NCBI GenBank assembly: GCA_031425455.1
Contig: JANPJJ010000124.1
Location: 1 to 19,149, forward strand
DNA: 19,149 nt
Reading direction: 5' to 3'
Origin: Sandaracinobacteroides sp031425455
GTDB taxonomy: Bacteria > Pseudomonadota > Alphaproteobacteria > Sphingomonadales > Sphingomonadaceae
The notes under the pieces were generated by a model. It did not search any database. It saw nothing but the letters and a program-made list of their open reading frames with translations, and was not told where the DNA came from. The position numbers and the translations under genes are program-made. This document shows, one piece after another, positions 1 to 5,405 of this stretch (position 1 is its first letter; the number at the start of each line of letters is the position of its first letter).

Positions 1-2
1 AC

Positions 3-71
3 GATGTTCTGGAAATGCTGCGGAGATTGCCCATGCGCGGCGCGGATGTTCATGTGCCTGTGCAGCCATGA
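3..71 (+). CDS. Possible C-terminal fragment of an unidentified gene cut by the window start
   Basis: Plus frame 3 is open from the window edge and stops at TGA 69-71, giving a 22-residue tail that ends DVHVPVQP. The residue mix (Leu, Arg, Val, acidic residues) looks like an ordinary protein end. The other open plus frame here is implausibly cysteine-rich, and the minus frame opening at 69 has low G+C at third codon positions. An inverted repeat follows the stop directly. The fragment is too short to assign a family, and I do not recognise it. The call rests only on composition and on having nothing better in this stretch. Confidence 0.3.
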   Translation, partial: DVLEMLRRLPMRGADVHVPVQP

Positions 72-73
72 TT

Positions 74-106
74 CCCCGGCAGGATTGAAAGCAGTGGACG
101 CCGGGG
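74..106 (+). terminator. Possible stem-loop after the edge gene
   Basis: CCCCGGC at 74-80 is matched by GCCGGGG at 100-106, a perfect 7-bp all-G/C stem with a 19-base loop, starting two bases after the TGA at 69-71. No T-run follows, so it is not a textbook intrinsic terminator. It could be a processing or attenuating hairpin. The rest of 107-178 shows no gene and no clear promoter. Confidence 0.25.
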
Positions 107-178
107 CTGCGGCGGGGTGCGCGCCCGCGACATCAAGACCCCTCTGAACGGAGGCCGTCGATCACCATTTCATAGGAT

Positions 179-196
179 GCGTGCCACCCTGCACGC
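179..196. promoter_or_regulatory. 18-bp inverted repeat upstream of the HIG1-domain gene
   Basis: GCGTGC (179-184) and GCACGC (191-196) are perfect reverse complements around the spacer CACCCT. The element ends 16 bases before the ATG at 213, just upstream of the AAGGA ribosome-binding site (201-205). It could be a protein operator or a leader hairpin in the transcript. No regulator can be named from sequence. The symmetry is seen directly; any function is inferred. Confidence 0.3.
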
Positions 197-212
197 TGGT
201 AAGGACCGGTTC

Positions 213-422
213 ATGAACACAGCCCTCATCGTCCTCATCGTGCTCGCTGCACTTGCCACCGGCTATGTGCTGGTGCGCGGCGTCATCACCATGGCCAGCG
301 GGAAGGACATCAGCGGGCAGCAGTCCAACAAATTCATGTCGCTGCGTGTCACCTTCCAGGCGCTGACGATCGTGCTGGTCATCATCCTTTTCATCCTGGG
401 CGGACGGGGTCTCGGCAATTGA
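213..422 (+). CDS. Twin-transmembrane HIG1-domain protein
   Basis: This is a 69-residue inner-membrane protein with two membrane segments (about residues 3-25 and 47-65). They are joined by a short polar loop carrying SGQQSNKFMSLRV and then the FQ pair, which matches the HIG1 (hypoxia-induced gene 1) domain. In mitochondria this family associates with respiratory supercomplexes. In alphaproteobacteria it occurs as small 'twin transmembrane' proteins of unproven role, often next to this type of adenosyltransferase. ATG 213 is chosen because AAGGA lies seven bases upstream and translation then opens directly into the first membrane segment. An upstream in-frame GTG would add a non-hydrophobic Arg-rich leader. 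The next gene begins 27 bases downstream, so the two are probably co-transcribed. Confidence 0.85.
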   Translation: MNTALIVLIVLAALATGYVLVRGVITMASGKDISGQQSNKFMSLRVTFQALTIVLVIILFILGGRGLGN

Positions 423-449
423 GGCCGGGGCATTGAGGCGGGGAAACCG

Positions 450-1028
450 ATGGTCAAGCTGAACCGGATCTACACACGCACCGGCGACGACGGCACCACC
501 GGGCTGGTGGACGGATCGCGGCTCAGGAAGGACGCGGCGCGGGTGGCGGCTTATGGCACCACCGACGAGGCGATGAGCGTGCTGGGTATCGCCGGGCTGC
601 ATGCCGAGGCGCCCTACCGGGCGATGATCGCGCGGATCCAGAACGACCTGTTCGACGTCGGCGCCGATTTGGCGACCCCGGGCGACGACTTCCTGCCGGG
701 CGGAACCAGGCCCGAGTGGGAACCATTGCGCATCGTGCAGTCGCAGATCGATCGGCTGGAATCCGAGATCGATGCGATGAATGCAGAGCTCGAGCCGCTG
801 AACAGCTTCATCCTGCCCGGCGGGTCGATGCTGGCGGCGCATGTGCATGTGGCGCGCACCATCGTGCGCCGGGCCGAACGCGAGGCCGTGGCAGCCGCTG
901 CCGAGGCGCCGATCAACCCGCTGGCGATCCGCTATCTCAATCGGCTGTCGGACCATCTGTTCGTGCTGGCGCGACACGCCAATCGCGAGGTCGGCGATCC
1001 GCTGTGGGTGCCTGCGGCGAACCGCTGA
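450..1028 (+). CDS. pduO: PduO-type corrinoid adenosyltransferase
   Basis: This 192-residue enzyme transfers the 5'-deoxyadenosyl group of ATP to the cobalt of cob(I)alamin or cob(I)yrinic acid a,c-diamide, making adenosylcobalamin in the cytoplasm. The PduO hallmarks are present in order: the N-terminal ATP loop RIYTRTGDDGTTGL (residues 6-19), AYGTTDE (34-40), NSFILPGG (118-125) with the Phe expected to displace the lower ligand, RRAER (140-144), and NRLSDHLFVLAR (164-175). Length is normal for the family. One oddity is AMS at 41-43, where many relatives have Leu/Ala-Asn-Ser, so a usually conserved Asn appears to be Met. GGGGA upstream of the ATG serves as ribosome-binding site. The gene ends 16 bases from the converging astB. 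Confidence 0.93.
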   Translation: MVKLNRIYTRTGDDGTTGLVDGSRLRKDAARVAAYGTTDEAMSVLGIAGLHAEAPYRAMIARIQNDLFDVGADLATPGDDFLPGGTRPEWEPLRIVQSQIDRLESEIDAMNAELEPLNSFILPGGSMLAAHVHVARTIVRRAEREAVAAAAEAPINPLAIRYLNRLSDHLFVLARHANREVGDPLWVPAANR

Positions 1029-1044
1029 TGAGGGGTCAGCTCGA

Positions 1045-2334
1045 TCAATAGCCCAGTTCGGCCGGTGCAATTTCCAGTTCTGTGAGCAGTGCCGCATGCG
1101 CCGTGTGGCAGTCGGCCCAGAGCGCGGGGTTGCCCACGTCGGCGGCCGCAATCGCTTCGGGCCAGTGCCGTTCCACCAGGCGCTCCAACCGGTCGAGCTT
1201 CGGCTCGTCCACCAGGAAGCGCGGATCGACGGCGGCCAGCGCCGCATCGCTCAGCGCGACTCGAAGCCTGAGGCAGGCGGGACCGCCGCCGTTCCGCATC
1301 GATTCGCGCAGGTCCAGCACATGCAGGTGGCAGATCGGGTTGTCCGCCGCCTGCTGCACGCGCTGCAGCCAGCCCCACACGCTCGGCGTCTCTTGCGATT
1401 CCTTCGGCAGGATCAGGGCCATGCCGTCCGCCACCGAGACCAGCGCGGCGTTGAATACATAGGAAGCGATCGCGTCGGCCAATGGCACATCGGACGCGGG
1501 CGCCTCGACCAGGGTGAAGCCGGGCACGCGAGCGGCCAGCGCGGCCAGGGTTCCCGTCCGATCCTCGAAGGCTTCCTCATGGGCGAACAACAGCGTGGCG
1601 TTGGCGACCGCGACGACATCGTTGTGGAACGCACCAGCCTGGATCGCGCGATCGGCCTGCGCCACGAACATTGGGTCGGGGATGCCGTGGGTCCGCGCGA
1701 CCGCCTGCGAGGCGCGCGGATGCTGCCGCGCCGGATAGCGGCCGCCTCGGCTTTCACCATAGACGAACGCCTCCACGCCGGGCCCTTCATGGGTCGCGGC
1801 GAAGCGCATGTGATTGGCGGCGCCCTCGTCGCCGAACGCCGGCGCGACGGGCCAGTGCACTGCAAAGTGCGCCGGATCGGCAAAGGCGAGCTTCAGCTGG
1901 GCCATCGTCTCGGGCCATTCCTGCGACCGGTGCGGCATCGTCACCAGATTGGCGACGGTGAGATGGGTGCGGCCATCGCTGGTGTCGGCACCAGGGCTGA
2001 CGGTGGCGGCATTGGCGGTCCACATCGAGCTTGCCGAGGCGGCGGCGGCGAGCAGCGCAGGATCGTCCTGTCCGGCGGCGGCGAGCACCTCGCTTTCGGT
2101 GCCGACGAACCCAAGGCTGCGCAGGAACCCGGCACTCGGCCGGCGGTGCGGCAGCAGCAGGCCCTGCGGCAGGCCGAGCGATAACATCAGCCGCATCTTG
2201 GCGAGGCCCTGCAGCGCGGCCTTGCGCGGCGCACTGGTGGCGCCGGCATTGCTGGTCGCAGCAATATTCCCGAGACTGAGGCCGGCGTAGTTGTGGCTCG
2301 GCCCGACCAGGCCGTCGAGGTTCAGCTCGGGCAT
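1045..2334 (-). CDS. astB: N-succinylarginine dihydrolase
   Basis: AstB hydrolyses N2-succinylarginine to N2-succinylornithine, releasing two ammonia and CO2; it is step 2 of the arginine succinyltransferase (AST) pathway. The protein has 429 residues, close to the family's usual length of about 445. The catalytic triad of this amidinotransferase-fold enzyme is visible: Glu170 in GDEGAANH, His237 in AFHNDV, and Cys354 in GGGPACLRLR. The N-terminus NLDGLVGPSHNYAGLS is characteristic. The ATG overlaps the last base of the astD stop (TGATG), so the two are probably translationally coupled. The same frame stays open far upstream across astD, but that is G+C-driven and not coding. astB is the last gene of the cluster and converges on the adenosyltransferase gene. 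Confidence 0.96.
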   Translation of the reverse strand: MPELNLDGLVGPSHNYAGLSLGNIAATSNAGATSAPRKAALQGLAKMRLMLSLGLPQGLLLPHRRPSAGFLRSLGFVGTESEVLAAAGQDDPALLAAAASASSMWTANAATVSPGADTSDGRTHLTVANLVTMPHRSQEWPETMAQLKLAFADPAHFAVHWPVAPAFGDEGAANHMRFAATHEGPGVEAFVYGESRGGRYPARQHPRASQAVARTHGIPDPMFVAQADRAIQAGAFHNDVVAVANATLLFAHEEAFEDRTGTLAALAARVPGFTLVEAPASDVPLADAIASYVFNAALVSVADGMALILPKESQETPSVWGWLQRVQQAADNPICHLHVLDLRESMRNGGGPACLRLRVALSDAALAAVDPRFLVDEPKLDRLERLVERHWPEAIAAADVGNPALWADCHTAHAALLTELEIAPAELGY

Positions 2335-3755
2335 CAGCGAACCCCTGCGGCGAAGGTTAGGAACGGTGTGTCGGCCTCGACCGAGGCGACCGGCCAGGCG
2401 CAATAATCGGCGGCATAATAGGCCGAGGGGCGGTGGTTGCCCGAGCGCCCGACACCCCCGAACGGCGCATTGGAGGCAGCGCCGTTGGTGGGCCGGTTCC
2501 AGTTGACGACGCCGGCGCGGCTGGCCGCCCAGAAACGATCGTACAGGGCCCGGTCGCCCCCGACGAGTGCCGCCGAAAGGCCGAAGCGGGTGGCGTTGGC
2601 GGCGGCGATCGCAGCGTCGAAATCCGCAACCCGGGTCACTTGCAGGAACGGGCCGAAGAGCTCTTCGTCGGGCAGCGGCAGCCCCGTTGTGTCGACGATC
2701 CCGGGCGTCAGGAACGGTAGCCCTTCGTGGAGCCGAAGCAGCGGACGGATCGTCTTGCCGCCCATGGCCTCGGCGCCGGCCAGCAGATGGTCTGCAGCGC
2801 GGTTGTCGATCACCGGGCCCATGAACGGCGCCGGGTCTGCAAAGGGTTGGTCGATGACCAGCCGGTCGGCAAGCGCTGTCACGGCGTCGAGCAGGGCTTC
2901 GTGCGATCCCTCCTCCACGATGAGGCGCCGGGCGCAGGTGCAGCGCTGCCCGGCGGAGAAGAAGGCGGACTGCACCACGATACGGGCGGCGGCTTCCAGA
3001 TGCGCCGGATCGAGGTTCCAGACGACGAGCGGATTGTTGCCGCCCATCTCCAGCGCGAGAATTTGGCCCGGCCGGTCGGCATATTGCCGCGCCAGCGCCG
3101 CGCCGGTGGGGGCGGAGCCGGTGAACAGCAGCCCGTCGGTGTCGGCGGCGGCAAGCGCCCGGCCGGTGGCGGCGGCGCCCTGCACGATCTGGAGCACACC
3201 ATCGGGAAGGCCGGCCTTCGCCCACAGCCCGGCCATGAACGCGCCCGTGGCCGGGGTTTGTTCGGAGGGCTTGAAGACCAGTGCATTGCCCGCGATCAGA
3301 GCGGGCACGATATGGCCGTTGGGGAGGTGCGCCGGGAAATTGTAGGGGCCCAGCACAGCGAGCACGCCGTGCGGCTTGTGGCGGAGCACCTGCATCGCCC
3401 CGGCCGGGTCGGCCTTCAGCGGCGCCTCGCGGCTGCCGGTGCGCTCGGCATGGGCGGTGATCGAGATGTCGACCTTGGCAGCGACGCTGGCGACTTCGGT
3501 CTTCGCTTCCCAGAACGGCTTCCCGGTTTCCTCGGCGATCAGCCGGGCGAACGGCTCGGCCTCGGCCTCTACCGCCGCCTTGAACGCGCGAACCACGGCC
3601 AGCCGGGCATCGAGCGAAGCGAGTGCCCATTGCGGCTGCGCACTTCGCGCCCGACCGACGGCTGCGGCAACGTCGGCGTCCGTTGCGATTGCACCTTCCC
3701 ACAACAGGGTTGCGTCATAGGGGCGGCGGCTTTGCAGCAAGTCAGAAAGGGGCAT
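2334..3755 (-). CDS. astD: N-succinylglutamate 5-semialdehyde dehydrogenase
   Basis: AstD oxidises N-succinylglutamate semialdehyde to N-succinylglutamate using NAD+, step 4 of the AST pathway. It is a 473-residue member of the aldehyde dehydrogenase superfamily with normal AST-branch length. Key residues are in place: Asn139 in LGPYNFPAHLPNGH, the glycine motif FTGSAPTG (211-218), general base Glu236 in LEMGGNNP, catalytic Cys272 in GQRCTCARR, and ELFGPF (365-370). The LPNGH signature is typical of AstD rather than of other aldehyde dehydrogenases. The start overlaps the end of astA by 14 bases and the stop overlaps the astB ATG by one base. Its substrate is made by AstC, for which no gene is present here. 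Confidence 0.95.
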   Translation of the reverse strand: MPLSDLLQSRRPYDATLLWEGAIATDADVAAAVGRARSAQPQWALASLDARLAVVRAFKAAVEAEAEPFARLIAEETGKPFWEAKTEVASVAAKVDISITAHAERTGSREAPLKADPAGAMQVLRHKPHGVLAVLGPYNFPAHLPNGHIVPALIAGNALVFKPSEQTPATGAFMAGLWAKAGLPDGVLQIVQGAAATGRALAAADTDGLLFTGSAPTGAALARQYADRPGQILALEMGGNNPLVVWNLDPAHLEAAARIVVQSAFFSAGQRCTCARRLIVEEGSHEALLDAVTALADRLVIDQPFADPAPFMGPVIDNRAADHLLAGAEAMGGKTIRPLLRLHEGLPFLTPGIVDTTGLPLPDEELFGPFLQVTRVADFDAAIAAANATRFGLSAALVGGDRALYDRFWAASRAGVVNWNRPTNGAASNAPFGGVGRSGNHRPSAYYAADYCAWPVASVEADTPFLTFAAGVR

Positions 3756-4782
3756 GGAGAATCTCTTCGCCTGAGGTGAAGGGGCCGGGAGCGAACGACG
3801 CAGTCACCGGGAGCAGCACGCCGTCGTCGGCCTGCCGCAGCGGCAGCGCGGCCGCCGTGAAGCCCGCCAGAGTGCCGCCGGCGACCAGCCGGGTGGCGCC
3901 GGCCTCCCCGTCGTCCGCAGTGCCCATCACGCGGGCATTCCGTGCCTCGCGGATGCTGCGGATGTGGGCGACCTTCGCATCGACGGTGGGCCCGCCGTCG
4001 AAGATGTCGACATAGCCATTGTAGGCGAAGCCCTCGGCCAGCAGCATGTTATAGGCGGCGCGGCCGGCGTCGTGCGGGGCGCCGATCGCAGCGCGCGCTT
4101 CGTCGGACAGCAGCGATACATAGACCGGGTATTTCGGCATCAGATCGGCAATGAACTGGTTGCCCTTGATCGCGTTGAAAGCATCGGCTTCCTGGAAGCT
4201 CATTCCGAAGAAGCGGCCGGCAAGCCCGTCCCAGAAGGGCGAGCTGCCGTCCGGGCGGAGCCAGCCGCGCAGCTCGGCGAACACACGGTCGCCGAAGCGG
4301 GCGCGGTGGCGGGCGATGAACAGATAGCGGCTGCGCGCCAGCAGCCGCCCCAGCCCTCCGGTACGAAGCTCGGGATGGAGAAACAGGCCGCCGACTTCGC
4401 TGGCGCCGTCGAAGTCGTTCACCAGGTGCAGCACGCCGTTACGGAACGTCCGCCCGAGCTCCCGGGAGTGCATGCTGAGCGTCGCGACCTTGTAGGAATA
4501 GAAGGGCCAGCCGATCCCCACGCGGGAAAACAGGCAGGCCGTGCCGCCGATGCGCCCCGTCGGCCCATGGGCCAGCACCAGGATATAATTCTCGTCGTCG
4601 GGCTCGGAGATGTCGGCAGCAAAGCTCGCCTCCGATCGCTCCAGCCGCTGCAGCAGCGACCCCCGATCATTGGGAAGGTTGGTGAAGCCGCCGCCGGTGA
4701 GTGCCGCCAGCGCCGCGAACCCCTCGATGTCGGAGACAAGGGCCGGGCGAACCTGCCATTCGCTGAGATCGATCGAGGACAT
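3742..4782 (-). CDS. astA: Arginine N-succinyltransferase
   Basis: AstA catalyses the first and committed step of arginine degradation by the AST route, moving the succinyl group of succinyl-CoA onto the alpha-amino group of arginine. It has 346 residues, the family's normal length, with an acyltransferase (GNAT-like) fold. Visible motifs include VRPA near the N-terminus, the CoA-binding stretch SEVGGLFLHPELRTGGLGRL (128-147), FWDGLAGRFFGMSFQEAD (183-200) and AEGFAYNGYVDIFDGGPT (249-266). ATG 4782 is chosen because the family starts close to VRPA and a weak purine-rich ribosome-binding site (AAGAAGCGG) precedes it. It is first in the astA-astD-astB cluster and diverges from an Lrp/AsnC gene across 81 bases, where its promoter must lie. 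Confidence 0.95.
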   Translation of the reverse strand: MSSIDLSEWQVRPALVSDIEGFAALAALTGGGFTNLPNDRGSLLQRLERSEASFAADISEPDDENYILVLAHGPTGRIGGTACLFSRVGIGWPFYSYKVATLSMHSRELGRTFRNGVLHLVNDFDGASEVGGLFLHPELRTGGLGRLLARSRYLFIARHRARFGDRVFAELRGWLRPDGSSPFWDGLAGRFFGMSFQEADAFNAIKGNQFIADLMPKYPVYVSLLSDEARAAIGAPHDAGRAAYNMLLAEGFAYNGYVDIFDGGPTVDAKVAHIRSIREARNARVMGTADDGEAGATRLVAGGTLAGFTAAALPLRQADDGVLLPVTASFAPGPFTSGEEILHAPF

Positions 4783-4795
4783 ATCCGCTTCTTGC

Positions 4796-4813
4796 CCGAA
4801 GTCGCGGCTTCGG
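4796..4813. promoter_or_regulatory. Inverted repeat A in the lrp/ast control region
   Basis: CCGAAG (4796-4801) and CTTCGG (4808-4813) are perfect inverted arms with the six-base spacer TCGCGG. The element lies 14 bases upstream of the astA start codon, so in the astA transcript it could also fold as a leader hairpin. It has the same 6-6-6 architecture as the repeat at 4826-4843, and the two centres are exactly 30 bases apart. It may be one of two operator half-regions for the neighbouring Lrp/AsnC protein; this is inferred from position and symmetry only. Confidence 0.4.
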
Positions 4814-4825
4814 TGTAACGATAGT

Positions 4826-4843
4826 CTGCGGAAGAAACCGCAG
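4826..4843. promoter_or_regulatory. Inverted repeat B in the lrp/ast control region
   Basis: CTGCGG (4826-4831) and CCGCAG (4838-4843) are perfect inverted arms around the A-rich spacer AAGAAA. A further CTGCGG arm follows at 4847-4852. An A/T-rich centre flanked by G/C-rich symmetric arms is a plausible layout for a dimeric regulator and fits the Lrp/AsnC family's habit of binding several phased sites. It sits 20 bases upstream of the regulator's ATG and 43 bases upstream of the astA start, so it could serve both autoregulation and ast control. The consensus of this particular regulator is unknown. Confidence 0.45.
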
Positions 4844-4863
4844 GATCTGCGGCGCGGAGACCC

Positions 4864-5328
4864 ATGGACAGCATCGATCGCCTGGACGCCAAAATTCTGG
4901 CCGTTCTGCAGCAGGACGGCCGGATCACCAATGCGGCCCTCGCCGACAAGGTGGCGCTGAGCCCCTCGGCGTGTCTGGCGCGGGTGCGCCGGCTGGAGCA
5001 GGTCGGCATCATCACGGGCTATGGCGCGCACATCGCCATCGAGAAGCTGCGCGCGTCGCTGCTGATCTATGGCGAAGTCACGCTGAAGCGCCACCTGCCG
5101 GAGGATTTCCGCAACGCTGAAAAGCTGTTCGCGGGCGATCCTCGGGTGCTGGAAGCGGCCGAGATATCGGGCAAGAGCGACTATCTGGTGAAGGTGATCG
5201 TCACCGACATGGCGGAGTGGCGGGACCTGACCGCCGAGTGGACTTCGGGCCCGTGGCAGATCGAGCGCGTCTCCTCCTCGGTCGCGATGCACCGGACCAA
5301 GGCCTTCTCGGGATACCCGCTTTTGTGA
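4864..5328 (+). CDS. Lrp/AsnC family transcriptional regulator
   Basis: This is a 154-residue DNA-binding regulator of the leucine-responsive (feast/famine) family. The N-terminus LDAKILAVLQQDGR leads into a winged helix-turn-helix, with the recognition region ALADKVALSPSACLARVRRL at 25-44. A RAM/ligand-binding beta-alpha-beta domain covers roughly 65-145. Length is standard. GGAG lies seven bases before the ATG. It is divergent from astA, and family members commonly sense amino acids and control adjacent catabolic genes. A role as arginine-responsive regulator of astADB is therefore likely but inferred. The two inverted repeats between them are candidate operators. Its 3' end faces the exported unknown protein gene across 77 bases. 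Confidence 0.92.
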   Translation: MDSIDRLDAKILAVLQQDGRITNAALADKVALSPSACLARVRRLEQVGIITGYGAHIAIEKLRASLLIYGEVTLKRHLPEDFRNAEKLFAGDPRVLEAAEISGKSDYLVKVIVTDMAEWRDLTAEWTSGPWQIERVSSSVAMHRTKAFSGYPLL

Positions 5329-5331
5329 GTG

Positions 5332-5359
5332 CGGCCTGACGGCCGGCGCGCAGTCGCGC
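5332..5359. terminator. Two adjacent hairpins in a convergent gap
   Basis: Between the stops at 5328 (+) and 5406 (-) lie two small stems: CGGCC/GGCCG around TGAC (5332-5345), and GCGCG/CGCGC around CAGT (5346-5359). They abut without a gap. Neither strand shows a T-run, so this is only a candidate bidirectional transcription end. The remainder of the gap (5360-5405) shows nothing further. Confidence 0.3.
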
Positions 5360-5405
5360 TTGCGGCTGTGCCGGAGGGAGAGACTGTCGGTGACGCGAGG
5401 CCTTG

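Noticed and set aside
1..69. Minus-strand frame starting at 69 and running off the left edge
   Set aside because: It has a weak ribosome-binding site and low G+C at third codon positions, unlike every real gene in the window.
72..212. Cobalamin or other riboswitch ahead of the HIG1/pduO pair
   Set aside because: The 141-base leader is too short and lacks the B12-box; only simple stems are visible.
1045..3702. 885-residue open frame that would extend AstB far upstream on the minus strand
   Set aside because: The added part lies in another frame of astD and is Arg/Gly/Pro-rich shadow sequence. AstB homologues begin at the MPELNLDGLVGPSHNYAG start at 2334.
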